DNA from: Polynucleobacter sp. MWH-UH24A
GTDB lineage: Bacteria; Pseudomonadota; Gammaproteobacteria; Burkholderiales; Burkholderiaceae
Assembly: GCF_018687475.1 (NCBI RefSeq)
Contig: NZ_CP061292.1
Coordinates: 744,001-808,000, forward strand
Length of the DNA: 64,000 nucleotides
Direction of reading: 5' to 3'
Below, in pieces: positions 36,534-46,516 of the stretch. Under the pieces are notes generated by a model that was given only the letters and a program-made list of their open reading frames with translations, did not search any database and was not told where the DNA came from. The position numbers were made by a program, and so were the translations under genes. The stretch's first letter is position 1. Every line of letters starts with the position of its first letter.

Positions 36534-38456
36534 ATGGTAGCGGTTACTCTTCCCGATGGTTCGAAGCGCGAGTTTGCTGCGCCAGTGACCATTGCTGAAG
36601 TTGCCCAATCCATTGGCAGCGGCTTAGCCAAAGCAGCACTCGCGGGCTCTGTGGATGGTCGTTTGGTCGATCTCAGTTACACAATTGATCATGATGTGCA
36701 GTTGGCCATCATTACCGATAAAAATCCTGAAGGTCTGGATATTATTCGCCACTCCACAGCGCATTTGCTCGCGTATGCCGTCAAAGAATTATTCCCTGAT
36801 GCACAGGTCACCATTGGCCCCGTGATTGAGAACGGCTTTTATTACGACTTCTCCTATCATCGCCCCTTTACGCCAGATGACCTAGCTGCGCTTGAGAAAA
36901 AAATGCTCGAGCTTGCCAAGAAGGATGAACCCGTTAGCCGTCAAGTGATGCCCCGCGATCAAGCCGTTGAATTTTTTAAACAACAAGGCGAACTCTACAA
37001 AGCAGAAATCATTGCGAGCATTCCCCAAAACGAAGAGGTCTCGCTCTACACCGAGGGTAAATTTACCGACCTGTGCCGCGGCCCTCACGTCCCCTCCACT
37101 GGAAAGTTAAAGGTATTCAAGCTCATGAAGCTTGCCGGCGCCTACTGGCGTGGTGATAGTAAAAATGAGATGCTGCAACGAATTTATGGCACCGCTTGGA
37201 CCAAGAAAGAAGATCAAGACGCTTACTTGCACATGCTTGAGGAAGCCGAGAAGCGCGATCATCGACGCCTAGGTAAACAGCTTGATTTATTTCATTTTCA
37301 GGATGAGGCCCCAGGTCTTGTGTTTTGGCATCCCAAGGGCTGGGCCATTTGGCAAGAGGTGGAGCAGTACATGCGCCGCGTTTATCAGAACGAGGGTTAT
37401 CAAGAGGTCAAGGCTCCGCAAATTCTGGATCGTGGTCTTTGGGAAAAATCCGGTCATTGGGACAACTACAAAGAGAATATGTTCACGACCGAGTCGGAGA
37501 ACCGTGCCTATGCACTAAAGCCCATGAACTGCCCAGGGCATGTGCAAATCTTTAATTCAGGATTGCATAGCTATCGGGAGTTGCCGCTACGCTTTGGTGA
37601 GTTTGGGCAATGCCATCGCAATGAACCCTCTGGCGCATTACATGGGTTAATGCGAGTGCGCGGATTTACTCAAGACGATGGCCATATTTTTTGTACCGAG
37701 GATCAGATTCAGGCAGAGGTCGCCGCATTTGACCAGGCGGTTCGTGCGGTCTATCGCGATTTTGGTTTTACAGAAGTCGCCGTGAAATTAGCCCTGCGTC
37801 CTGCTAAGCGGGTTGGGGATGATGCCATTTGGGATAAAGCCGAGGCATCACTGCGGGGAGCACTTAAAGCATCCGGTCAAACCTGGGAAGAGCTTCCTGG
37901 TGAGGGCGCTTTTTATGGACCCAAAATTGAATACCACCTAAAGGATTCGATTGGACGTTCGTGGCAGTGCGGCACCATGCAGGTCGACTTTTCCATGCCA
38001 GCGCGCCTCGGTGCTGAGTATGTTGCTGAAGATAACAGCCGCAAAGTTCCAGTGATGTTGCATCGTGCGATTGTTGGTTCTTTAGAGCGTTTTATTGGGA
38101 TTTTGATCGAAAACCACGCTGGCGCAATGCCAGTTTGGCTCGCCCCAACCCAAGCAATCGTCCTTAATATCTCTGAAAATTCGGCCGAATATGCCCAAAA
38201 AATCCAGCAAATGCTGAAAAAACAAGGGTTTAGAGTGGAATCGGATTTGCGAAATGAGAAAATTACGTATAAAATACGCGAGCACGCATTACAAAAACTG
38301 CCTTATTTGCTTGTTGTTGGCGATAAAGAGCGTGAAAGTAATACGGTGGCCGTTCGTGCCCGTGGCGGAATTGATCTAGGGGTAATGCCCGTAGATGCCT
38401 TCGTCACCCGACTCCAGCAGGATATTGCCCAGAAAGTCGGACCCGAGCTTAGCTAG
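36534..38456 (+). CDS. thrS: Threonyl-tRNA synthetase
   Basis: A 640-residue class II synthetase attaching threonine to tRNA-Thr. Domains in order: TGS ([13 protein letters not shown]), editing domain with the HSTAHLLA metal/water motif, and catalytic core with motif 2 ([22 protein letters not shown]) and motif 3, then the anticodon-binding domain. The open frame extends back to 36417, but that part lies inside the tRNA and the hairpin. ATG 36534 is chosen for its GGAG site (36525-36528) and for the family length of about 640. It leads the thrS-infC-rpmI-rplT-pheST block. Confidence 0.97.
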   Translation: MVAVTLPDGSKREFAAPVTIAEVAQSIGSGLAKAALAGSVDGRLVDLSYTIDHDVQLAIITDKNPEGLDIIRHSTAHLLAYAVKELFPDAQVTIGPVIENGFYYDFSYHRPFTPDDLAALEKKMLELAKKDEPVSRQVMPRDQAVEFFKQQGELYKAEIIASIPQNEEVSLYTEGKFTDLCRGPHVPSTGKLKVFKLMKLAGAYWRGDSKNEMLQRIYGTAWTKKEDQDAYLHMLEEAEKRDHRRLGKQLDLFHFQDEAPGLVFWHPKGWAIWQEVEQYMRRVYQNEGYQEVKAPQILDRGLWEKSGHWDNYKENMFTTESENRAYALKPMNCPGHVQIFNSGLHSYRELPLRFGEFGQCHRNEPSGALHGLMRVRGFTQDDGHIFCTEDQIQAEVAAFDQAVRAVYRDFGFTEVAVKLALRPAKRVGDDAIWDKAEASLRGALKASGQTWEELPGEGAFYGPKIEYHLKDSIGRSWQCGTMQVDFSMPARLGAEYVAEDNSRKVPVMLHRAIVGSLERFIGILIENHAGAMPVWLAPTQAIVLNISENSAEYAQKIQQMLKKQGFRVESDLRNEKITYKIREHALQKLPYLLVVGDKERESNTVAVRARGGIDLGVMPVDAFVTRLQQDIAQKVGPELS

Positions 38457-38500
38457 GGGGTGTGATGGCTTTTGATTGTTTTTGAGAGAGGAATTAGAAG

Positions 38501-39022
38501 ATCGCTACTGAAAAATTGCAACGCATCAATCAGGAAATTACTGCTCCTGTAGTGCGTTTGATCGGATCCGACGGCAACGTAGTCGGTGTAGTTAAGTTGA
38601 ACGAAGCCTTACGATTGGCAGAGGAAGAAGATACCGACTTAGTCGAGATTGCTCCGAATGCTGATCCACCCGTGGTCCGAGTGATGGATTTCGGTAAGTT
38701 CAAATACCAAGAAGCCAAGCGTCAGCACGAAGCCAAGCTGAAGCAAAAGGTGATTCAGGTGAAGGAAGTGAAATTCCGGCCTGGTACCGATGATGGTGAT
38801 TATGGTGTGAAGCTGCGTAATCTGATCCGCTTTTTAGAAGATGGCGATAAAACAAAAATTACGCTTCGGTTTCGGGGTCGCGAAATGGCCCATCAAGAAA
38901 TCGGCGCAAAGATGTTGGATCGACTGAAGGTGGATTTAGAGCCTTACGGTCAAGTCGAGCAATTTCCGAAGATGGAAGGCCGACAAATGGTGATGGTCTT
39001 AGCGCCCGCCAAGAAGAAGTAA
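38501..39022 (+). CDS. infC: Translation initiation factor IF-3 (ATC start codon)
   Basis: A 173-residue initiation factor that keeps the 30S subunit free and checks the initiator codon. The N-domain ([18 protein letters not shown]), the lysine-rich linker and the C-domain ([20 protein letters not shown]) are complete. The first ATG-like codon is only TTG 38516, which would cut conserved residues. In frame, ATC at 38501 opens the usual N-terminus (ATEKLQRIN) and has GAGAGAGG about nine bases upstream. Rare AUU/AUC starts in infC are the basis of its known self-control, so ATC is the preferred start. Confidence 0.9.
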   Translation: MATEKLQRINQEITAPVVRLIGSDGNVVGVVKLNEALRLAEEEDTDLVEIAPNADPPVVRVMDFGKFKYQEAKRQHEAKLKQKVIQVKEVKFRPGTDDGDYGVKLRNLIRFLEDGDKTKITLRFRGREMAHQEIGAKMLDRLKVDLEPYGQVEQFPKMEGRQMVMVLAPAKKK

Positions 39023-39136
39023 GAGTTTGTAGTAGATGCAGTAGTAGTAAGCAGTACCAAGTAGCGAATGATCGGTACAGGAAGAGCAGCCGTCGGTTGC
39101 CACCGTAGTCGCACAGAGAACGAAAAGGGAGCAGTC
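39023..39136 (+). other. infC-rpmI spacer with possible L20-responsive leader
   Basis: This 114-base gap holds no gene but several short AGTAG repeats and a stem GTACC (39054-39058) with GGTAC (39074-39078), followed by a CGGT-TGCC-ACCG hairpin. Leaders upstream of rpmI-rplT are often bound by ribosomal protein L20 in other bacteria; I cannot confirm the specific motif here. Confidence 0.3.
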
Positions 39137-39334
39137 ATGCCCAAAATGAAGACCAAAAGTGGCGCAGCCAAGCGCTTCAAGGTCCGCGCGAGCGGATCGA
39201 TCAAGCGAGGACAGGCGTTCAAGCGTCATATCCTCACCAAGAAAACCACCAAGAACAAGCGTCAATTGCGGGGTTCCGCTCCGGTCGCGAAATCCGATGT
39301 GAAGTCGATTCGCGCCATGATGCCTTACGCATAA
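39137..39334 (+). CDS. rpmI: 50S ribosomal protein L35
   Basis: A 65-residue basic ribosomal protein, [20 protein letters not shown] onward, with the L35 core [15 protein letters not shown] and the ending SIRAMMPYA. The longer frame from 39068 is not used: ATG 39137 follows AAGGGAG and gives the universal N-terminus and length. rplT follows 16 bases later. Confidence 0.97.
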   Translation: MPKMKTKSGAAKRFKVRASGSIKRGQAFKRHILTKKTTKNKRQLRGSAPVAKSDVKSIRAMMPYA

Positions 39335-39350
39335 ATCTTAGGAGAGCACA

Positions 39351-39713
39351 ATGCCAAGAGTAAAACGTGGGGTTACAGCGAGAGCCCGCCATAAGAAAGT
39401 CACCGATGCCGCAACTGGTTATCGTGGACGTCGTAAAAACGTATTCCGGATCGCTAAAGAAGCGGTCATGCGCGCTGGGCAATACGCCTATCGCGATCGT
39501 CGTAACAAGAAGCGCGTATTCCGTGCTTTGTGGATTGCCAGGATCAACGCCGCTGTGCGTGAACACGATATGACCTATAGCGTGTTCATGAACGGCATGA
39601 AGAAAGCGTCGATTGAACTCGATCGTAAAGTTCTCTCGGATATGGCCGTGTTTGACAAAGACGCATTTGCTGCTTTGGTCACACGCGTCAAATCTGCTGT
39701 AGCACACGCTTAA
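39351..39713 (+). CDS. rplT: 50S ribosomal protein L20
   Basis: A 120-residue protein that binds 23S rRNA early in large-subunit assembly and in many bacteria represses its own operon. The N-terminus [20 protein letters not shown] and the [24 protein letters not shown] core are diagnostic. A GGAGAG site precedes the ATG. Confidence 0.98.
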   Translation: MPRVKRGVTARARHKKVTDAATGYRGRRKNVFRIAKEAVMRAGQYAYRDRRNKKRVFRALWIARINAAVREHDMTYSVFMNGMKKASIELDRKVLSDMAVFDKDAFAALVTRVKSAVAHA

Positions 39714-40769
<1,056 letters not shown>

Positions 40770-40777
40770 TCCGCATC

Positions 40778-43219
40778 ATGCAATTTTCTGAATCCTGGTT
40801 ACGTCAGTTCGTTAATCCGCCCATTGATAGCGAGGCACTGTCGCATGCCTTAACCATGGCAGGTCTTGAGGTCGAAGAGCGGCGCTCACTGGCCCCACCA
40901 TTTACTAAGATTGTCGTAGCTGAAATTATTTCAGCAGAGCAGCATCCCGATGCAGATCGCTTGCGAGTCTGCCGTGTCAATGCAGGACCTAATCATTCTG
41001 ATTTGCAAATTGTGTGTGGTGCTCCAAATGCACGCGCTGGTATCAAAATTCCGTGCGCCTTGGTTGGGGCTGAGTTGCCTCCTAGCGAAGTCGGTGGAAA
41101 ACCATTTCAGATCAAGGTTGGCAAGTTACGCGGTATTGAAAGTAATGGGATGTTATGTTCTGGGCGCGAGTTGGGTCTGGGCGAAGACCATGCCGGTATT
41201 CTGGAGTTACCCAAAGACGCTCCAGTGGGTCAAGACCTGCGCGAGTACCTGCATTTAGATGATCAACTCTTTACCATCAAACTCACACCCAATAAAGCCG
41301 ATTGCTTATCGCTCATCGGTATTGCGAGGGAAGTCGCTGCGATTACTGGAGCTGCTCTTTGTGTTCCAAAGCGAGAGCCGCTTGCATCAACGATCAATGA
41401 TCGCGTGTCGGTCAACATCATGGATGCAGATCTGTGTGGTCGCTTTGCTGGACGCGTGATTCGAGGGGTGAATACTCATGTAGCAACACCAACCTGGATA
41501 AAAGATCGCTTAGCAAGCGCTGGTCAGCGCAGTATCTCGCCATTGGTGGATATCTCGAACTATGTAATGCTTGAGATGGGTCAGCCCAATCATATCTTCG
41601 ATCTCGATCAACTAAAGGCTCCGATTGAAGTGCGCTGGGGTAAATCTGGCGAGTCTTTGAAGTTACTCAATGAGCAAACGGTAGAAGCCCATTTGGAAGG
41701 AATGCCTGTTGGTGTGGTTGCTGATCAGATGGGCCCCATTAGTCTTGCAGGGATTATGGGCGGTGATCGTACTGCGGTAAGTGATAAAACCCAGAACATC
41801 TATGTTGAGGCAGCCTTTTGGTGGCCAGCAGCGATTGCAGGTCGCGCTAGACGGTATCACTTTACAACCGATGCAGGCCATCGCTTTGAGCGCGGGGTTG
41901 ATCCGCAATTAACCATTTCTGCATTGGATTACCTCAGTCAACTCATTGTGGAGATCTGTGGTGGTCAATTGGGACCGATCGATGATCAAATCACGCATTT
42001 GCCAGAACGTAAAGCGGTATCGATGCGCCTAGAGCGAGCTCAACGTGTGATTGGCATTCCATTGAGCATCGAGCAAGTGAGTGATGTGTTTAAGTGTTTA
42101 GGTCTTGAGTTCACGATTACCGGACAAGGTGGGGCGACCGTATTTACAGTTCAAGCCCCAAGTTATCGATTTGATCTGGATATTGAAGAGGATCTCATCG
42201 AAGAAGTAGCCCGTTTGTATGGCTTTGAAAACATTCCGGATCACCCACCCAAAGCGGAGTTGAAGATGAGCGCGCCACTGGAGCGTCAACGACCCGTGCA
42301 CGCGCTGCGCCATCGCTTGTCGCATGAGGGGTATCAAGAGGTCTTGAACTTTGGATTTATCGATTCCCAGACCGAGATGCAGATGGGGCAGAGTAATCCC
42401 ATTGCCGTATTGAATCCGATTGCAAGTCAATATGGTGTGATGCGTAGTAATTTATGGGGTGGTCTCTTACAGAATCTACGCAGTAATCTAAACCGCGGTG
42501 CTGGACGGGTTCGTATTTTTGAAATCGGTCGGGTATTTGCCAGAGATTCCAGTCAGATGGAGGCCCCTGGTATCGTGGCTGGCTTTGTTCAAACTAAACA
42601 AGTAGGTGGCTTAGCCTATGGTTATGCAAGCCCCGAACAATGGGGGGCACCCAATCGCTTAGTGGATTTCTTTGATGTCAAAGGCGATTTGCAGCGCGTA
42701 CTAACTCCTTTGCAGCTCCAGACCAAAGCGGCAGAGCATGCGCATCCCGCCTTACACCCTGGACGTAGCGCCCGCATTGATTTGTGCGATCAAGCGATTG
42801 GCTGGATTGGTGAGTTGCATCCAGCTCTACAGCAAGTCTATGAGCTTAGTTCGGCCCCGGTATTGTTTTCCCTCAATTGGGATGCGATTTGTGATGTGGG
42901 CTTACCAGCGCCAACAGAGATTAGTAAGTTTCCTGCCGTGCAACGCGATCTTGCGGTCGTAGTGGACCAATCAGTGCCAGCGCAAACCTTGCTTGATGTG
43001 ATGCTGGCTCAACGCCAACCATTCGTTCGCAAGATTGAGCTTTTTGATGAGTTTCGTCCTCAAAAAGAGAGCGGCTCGATGGCACTTCATGAGAAAAGTC
43101 TAGCGTTTCGAGTGACCTTAGCCAATGATCAGGATACACTGCAAGATAAAGAAGTGGAAACCAGTATCACCGCCTTATTGGATGCTTTACAGAATCAGTG
43201 CAAAGCACGATTGCGATAG
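40778..43219 (+). CDS. pheT: Phenylalanyl-tRNA synthetase beta subunit
   Basis: An 813-residue subunit with the usual order: a tRNA-binding EMAP-like domain (VVAEIISAEQHPDADRLRVC), B3/B4 editing domain (RFAGRVIRGV to AAFWWPAAI), B5 domain, a catalytic-like core (LSHEGYQEVLNFGFID) and a C-terminal FDX-ACB anticodon-binding domain (ISKFPAVQRDLAVVVDQSVPA to VTLANDQDTLQDKEVE). Length is normal for bacteria (about 800). It directly follows pheS and precedes ihfA, an order conserved in many proteobacteria. Confidence 0.97.
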   Translation: MQFSESWLRQFVNPPIDSEALSHALTMAGLEVEERRSLAPPFTKIVVAEIISAEQHPDADRLRVCRVNAGPNHSDLQIVCGAPNARAGIKIPCALVGAELPPSEVGGKPFQIKVGKLRGIESNGMLCSGRELGLGEDHAGILELPKDAPVGQDLREYLHLDDQLFTIKLTPNKADCLSLIGIAREVAAITGAALCVPKREPLASTINDRVSVNIMDADLCGRFAGRVIRGVNTHVATPTWIKDRLASAGQRSISPLVDISNYVMLEMGQPNHIFDLDQLKAPIEVRWGKSGESLKLLNEQTVEAHLEGMPVGVVADQMGPISLAGIMGGDRTAVSDKTQNIYVEAAFWWPAAIAGRARRYHFTTDAGHRFERGVDPQLTISALDYLSQLIVEICGGQLGPIDDQITHLPERKAVSMRLERAQRVIGIPLSIEQVSDVFKCLGLEFTITGQGGATVFTVQAPSYRFDLDIEEDLIEEVARLYGFENIPDHPPKAELKMSAPLERQRPVHALRHRLSHEGYQEVLNFGFIDSQTEMQMGQSNPIAVLNPIASQYGVMRSNLWGGLLQNLRSNLNRGAGRVRIFEIGRVFARDSSQMEAPGIVAGFVQTKQVGGLAYGYASPEQWGAPNRLVDFFDVKGDLQRVLTPLQLQTKAAEHAHPALHPGRSARIDLCDQAIGWIGELHPALQQVYELSSAPVLFSLNWDAICDVGLPAPTEISKFPAVQRDLAVVVDQSVPAQTLLDVMLAQRQPFVRKIELFDEFRPQKESGSMALHEKSLAFRVTLANDQDTLQDKEVETSITALLDALQNQCKARLR

Positions 43220-43284
43220 TCGTAATCCGAATTTGCTATATTAGTCAGTAAACCAATTTAATAGAATCAGAAAAGAGTGTCGCT

Positions 43285-43605
43285 ATGACTGCAAATAATC
43301 AAACCGTGACCAAAAACGAACTCTCAGAAGCTTTATTTGATCAAGTTGGTCTGAATAAGCGCGAAGCTAAAGACATGATTGATGCTTTTTTTAACCGAAT
43401 CGGTGAGACCTTAGAGTCCGGTGTCGAGGTCAAGATCTCAGGGTTTGGTAATTTTCAGTTGCGCAATAAAACTGCGCGCCCAGGGCGTAATCCAAAAACA
43501 GGCGAGATGATTCCGATTGCTGCGCGACGCGTTGTCACATTTCATGCCAGTCAGAAGCTAAAGGACGCGGTCGAGTCCCATGCTCAGAACCAAAACAGAA
43601 CCTGA
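43285..43605 (+). CDS. ihfA: Integration host factor alpha subunit
   Basis: A 106-residue IHF-alpha that pairs with IHF-beta to bend DNA sharply at specific sites. It shows [39 protein letters not shown] and the signature [16 protein letters not shown] with the DNA-intercalating Pro region. AAAAGAG upstream serves as ribosome binding site. The last 26 bases overlap the start of the MerR-type gene in another frame, so the two are translated as a pair. Confidence 0.96.
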   Translation: MTANNQTVTKNELSEALFDQVGLNKREAKDMIDAFFNRIGETLESGVEVKISGFGNFQLRNKTARPGRNPKTGEMIPIAARRVVTFHASQKLKDAVESHAQNQNRT

Positions 43606-43930
43606 TTCCAAAGCGAACACGGTTTCGCATCTTCCCCCAATCCCGAGTAAGCGATATTTCACGATTGGCGAAGTGGGGGAGTTGTGCGGGGTAAAGCCTC
43701 ATGTGTTGCGCTACTGGGAGCAAGAATTCGTTCAATTACGTCCGCAAAAGCGCCGCGGAAATCGCCGTTATTACCAGCATCATGAGGTGGTTCTGATTCG
43801 TCAAATTCGTACGCTGTTGTACGAAGAGGGATTCACCATTAGCGGTGCAAAAAATCGCTTAGACGAGAGTAAATCGACATTGCGCTTACGCGAGGAGCTT
43901 CAAGAGGTCCTTCAGGTCTTAAGCCGCTGA
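43580..43930 (+). CDS. MerR-family transcriptional regulator
   Basis: A 116-residue regulator with a MerR-type winged-helix domain ([53 protein letters not shown]) followed by a short coiled coil, with no effector-binding Cys cluster. MerR-like genes of this kind sit just behind ihfA in many proteobacteria and their targets are largely unknown. The start overlaps ihfA by 26 bases. The [16 protein letters not shown] leader before the domain is poorly conserved in style, so a later start cannot be excluded. Confidence 0.88.
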   Translation: MLRTKTEPDSKANTVSHLPPIPSKRYFTIGEVGELCGVKPHVLRYWEQEFVQLRPQKRRGNRRYYQHHEVVLIRQIRTLLYEEGFTISGAKNRLDESKSTLRLREELQEVLQVLSR

Positions 43931-43938
43931 GATACAAT
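43911..43938 (+). promoter_or_regulatory. Possible tRNA-Pro promoter
   Basis: TTCAGG (43911-43916), a 16-base spacer and TACAAT (43933-43938) lie 12 bases before the tRNA, overlapping the end of the MerR gene. The -35 match is weak. Confidence 0.4.
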
Positions 43939-43950
43939 AATTGTTTTCGT

Positions 43951-44027
<77 letters not shown>

Positions 44028-44048
44028 TCTGCACACAAGGAAGAAGCC

Positions 44049-44462
44049 ATGCATCCATTCCACTTAGCCTTTCCAGTTGATAACTTGCAAGATGCTCGCG
44101 CATTCTATGGTGGCTTACTCGGTTGCCCTGAAGGACGAAGCTCCGATGAGTGGATTGATTTCAATTTATTTGGCCATCAAATTGTGGCGCACTTAGCCGA
44201 TGGCGAAGCAAAAAATGATGTCCACTCCGATGTTGATGGCAAAAAAGTACCCGTTCGCCATTTCGGCATTGTGTTATCGATGCCCGAATGGGAAGCGATG
44301 GCTGATAAATTAAAGAAGGCAGGTATTCAATTTGTCATTGAGCCGTACATTCGGTTTAAGGGTGAGGTCGGTGAGCAGGCCACCATGTTTTTCTTAGACC
44401 CCTCAGGGAATGCCATCGAGTTTAAGGCGATGGCACACCCCGATCGCTTATTCGCTAAATAA
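44049..44462 (+). CDS. VOC-family (glyoxalase-like) protein
   Basis: A 137-residue vicinal-oxygen-chelate protein with two beta-alpha-beta-beta-beta modules. Candidate metal ligands are His in [10 protein letters not shown], His in [11 protein letters not shown] and Glu in NAIEFKAM near the C-terminus. The enzyme activity is not predictable; family members include glyoxalases and dioxygenases. ATG 44049 follows AAGGAAG; the longer open frame reads back into tRNA-Pro and is rejected. It overlaps the thioesterase start by one base. Confidence 0.88.
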   Translation: MHPFHLAFPVDNLQDARAFYGGLLGCPEGRSSDEWIDFNLFGHQIVAHLADGEAKNDVHSDVDGKKVPVRHFGIVLSMPEWEAMADKLKKAGIQFVIEPYIRFKGEVGEQATMFFLDPSGNAIEFKAMAHPDRLFAK

Positions 44463-44866
44463 TGAGTCGAGATTATTTTGGGTTAACCATCCCATTTCTT
44501 GATGTTTTGGGTATTGAGCCCGAGTTTGCCAAGGATGGCCACTCGCGCATTCGTTTAAATCTTCGCCCTGAGCTGCTTAATAGTTTTCATGTGGCGCACG
44601 GCGGTGTGGTCATGACCATTTTGGACTTTGCAATGGCTGCGGCGGCACGGAGTTCGCACGAACATATTCTTGGGGTCATTACGATTGATATGACCACGAG
44701 TTTTCTAAGACCATCCAAAGGCCTACTGATTGCAGAAGGCAAAGTCTTAAAAGCCGGTAGTACCGTTAATTATTGCGAGGGCAGTATTTTTAATGAGGCA
44801 GGGCAGCTGACCGCAAAGTCTACAGGTAGCTTTATGCTGCGTCGGGCAAAAAATCAAGCTAATTAA
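44462..44866 (+). CDS. PaaI-family hot-dog thioesterase
   Basis: A 134-residue hot-dog-fold protein with the PaaI pattern: RPELLNSFHVAHGGVVMTILDFAMAAAARS, where the HGG loop and following Asp form the active site, and GVITIDMTTSFLRPSKG. It should hydrolyse an acyl-CoA thioester of unknown chain. It is translationally coupled to the VOC gene. The gene is followed by the AT-rich gap. Confidence 0.9.
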   Translation: MSRDYFGLTIPFLDVLGIEPEFAKDGHSRIRLNLRPELLNSFHVAHGGVVMTILDFAMAAAARSSHEHILGVITIDMTTSFLRPSKGLLIAEGKVLKAGSTVNYCEGSIFNEAGQLTAKSTGSFMLRRAKNQAN

Positions 44867-45144
44867 ATTAGTTAATTTAATTACTCAGTTAATTATTATA
44901 TATTTTAGTAATTATTAATCATAACTCATTGATTAATATAAAATAAATAATTATTAAATGCCATGCAATTGATTATTCACTCTAGAGCAAATAATAAATC
45001 TTAATTAATAATTTATTCGGATATAATATTAATTCGTAATAATTTAGTCATCAATTAAGAAAAATAAATAAACATTTATTCCTTCCCAATTTTTGATTTA
45101 TTACACCCTCATTATTATTTAAACATTTAGGGAAATTAATTAAT
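44867..45144. other. Very AT-rich intergenic region before the H-NS gene
   Basis: This 278-base gap has no gene. I count 47 G or C, about 17 percent, against roughly 45-50 percent in flanking genes. It is full of ATTAATTA-like runs and A/T tracts that favour curved DNA and H-NS binding. It ends in AGGGA followed by the ATG of an H-NS family gene, so self-control of that gene is a natural reading. Confidence 0.7.
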
Positions 45145-45483
45145 ATGTCATCGTACAAAGAGCTACTTGCGCAACGTGAGAAATTGGACAGTCAGATCCA
45201 GACGTTGATGCAACGTGAAAAGTCTGAAGGAATTGCAAAGGCTAAAAAGATCATTGATGAATTTGGTCTCACCGCGAGTGATTTGTTTGGCCGTAAGGCT
45301 GGCGGCGCTGGTAAGCGTGGTCGTCCTGCTAAAAAGGCAGCTACGAAGAAACGGGTTGCTAAGAAGCGCGGTAAGGTTGCACCAAAATATAAAAACCCTG
45401 CAACTGGAGAAACGTGGACTGGTCGCGGTAAAGCCCCAAAATGGATTGCCGGAAAAGATCGCAGTAAATTTGCGATTAAATAA
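45145..45483 (+). CDS. H-NS family nucleoid-associated protein
   Basis: A 112-residue xenogeneic-silencer type protein. The N-terminal half is a coiled-coil oligomerisation segment (YKELLAQREKLDSQIQTLMQREKSEG). The middle is a Lys/Ala/Arg/Gly-rich linker (KRGRPAKKAATKKRVAKKRG), and the end is the H-NS DNA-binding motif (YKNPATGETWTGRGKAPKWI). It binds AT-rich DNA and represses transcription. The Lys-rich linker is typical of Burkholderiales members. The extremely AT-rich region upstream is a likely target. An intrinsic terminator follows 17 bases after the stop. Confidence 0.95.
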   Translation: MSSYKELLAQREKLDSQIQTLMQREKSEGIAKAKKIIDEFGLTASDLFGRKAGGAGKRGRPAKKAATKKRVAKKRGKVAPKYKNPATGETWTGRGKAPKWIAGKDRSKFAIK

Positions 45484-45500
45484 TATTAGTTACAAGGACT

Positions 45501-45529
45501 AAAAAGCCAGTTCACTGAACTGGCTTTTT
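45501..45529. terminator. Bidirectional intrinsic terminator
   Basis: AAAAAGCCAGT and ACTGGCTTTTT form a long stem (45501-45511 with 45519-45529, extendable inward), with A- and T-runs on the two sides. It serves the H-NS gene on the plus strand and the HTH regulator gene, whose stop lies at 45532, on the minus strand. Confidence 0.9.
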
Positions 45530-45531
45530 CT

Positions 45532-46212
45532 TCACTCAAATACCGTATTAATCGCTTCGGTAAACAATTTCTCTAATTGTTTGTAGGGGTGTTTATCGGT
45601 ACATGCACTATAGGTCATTACATTGGTCTTTTCCGGTAAAGCATTGAGCTCTTCGGAGAGCGCCGCGGCGTCGCTGGTCTGTGGTTTTAAATGAACGCCA
45701 TTCTCTTTAGCCATTTCCAACACTCCGGGGTGAAGTTGCACAAAGGCTTCATCCACCAATAGTGGGATTCGACGGGTTTGAATATTCTTACTTAAATAAT
45801 GAATCAAATGCAATTGCTCGATTGGTGGGATTAACGAGTCTAAATAAATCACATCGGGGTAATGGGATACCGCCTGCATGAGCCCTTCAAGGCTATCGAG
45901 AGAATGGATTAGTTCAAAGGGGATGGCCCACTCTTGAATCGCCTTTTGCATTTCATCGAGGTTTTCTTGCCGCTTAAAAACCCCTAAAGCGATATGTTGA
46001 GCCTGTTTGGCGCGCTGCTGCATTCCCACTTTACGACGGCGTAGCTGTTGATTTAGGGAGCTTGTCAGGATGCGGCGATGCCCACCCCGAGTTTTCCAGG
46101 CGGTTAGCTCACCAAGTTCCACCATTTTTTGAACGGTTCCTAGCGAGACCTGAAGAACCTTGGCACTCTGTCGAGTACTTAGGTAGGGCTGATTCAGATT
46201 AATGGGTTTCAT
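45532..46212 (-). CDS. Regulator with excisionase-type HTH and receiver-like domain
   Basis: A 226-residue protein. Residues about 8-60 are a MerR/excisionase-like winged helix (YLSTRQSAKVLQVSLGTVQKMVELGELTAWKT, GGHRRI). Residues about 73-195 resemble a response-regulator receiver: a buried strand (HIALGVF), DVIYLDSLIPP with a possible phosphoacceptor D125, IPLLVDE, and VHLKPQ with the conserved Lys176. The usual acidic pair after strand 1 is missing (KRQEN), so phosphorylation is uncertain. ATG 46212 follows GGAG; the frame is open further upstream. It is divergent from sucA, a possible target. Confidence 0.8.
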   Translation of the reverse strand: MKPINLNQPYLSTRQSAKVLQVSLGTVQKMVELGELTAWKTRGGHRRILTSSLNQQLRRRKVGMQQRAKQAQHIALGVFKRQENLDEMQKAIQEWAIPFELIHSLDSLEGLMQAVSHYPDVIYLDSLIPPIEQLHLIHYLSKNIQTRRIPLLVDEAFVQLHPGVLEMAKENGVHLKPQTSDAAALSEELNALPEKTNVMTYSACTDKHPYKQLEKLFTEAINTVFE

Positions 46213-46516
46213 GCTTTCTCCTTTTGTAAATTGGGATAGAAAGAGCATAAAAATCAAATCGATAGAGATCTGTCAGGCAGGGATGAAATGTGGGTAGGAA
46301 ATTTCCTATAACTGGGTAGGGATCGGTTAACCATCCAGTCAGGTATGCCCTAGGACTTTCACTAATCCATTGATATTGAGATATTTTTTTCTCTTAAGCC
46401 ATGCTATCCTTGTCATACATAAGGCATTTGCTTTGCGTTCTGCTAATCGGTTCAGCCGTGTCGCAGATGGTTAAAACCACAGTTTTTTTCGGGTTGCCCG
46501 ATGAAAGGTGAGCATC
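46213..46516. promoter_or_regulatory. Divergent control region between HTH regulator and sucA
   Basis: This 304-base gap holds no gene. It contains a perfect 14-base palindrome TAGGAAATTTCCTA (46295-46308), flanked by two direct copies of GGGTAGG (46292-46298 and 46314-46320) 22 bases apart, about two helical turns. These look like a regulator site. A small CGGG-TTG-CCCG hairpin lies just before the sucA binding site. I could not pick promoters with confidence. Confidence 0.5.
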
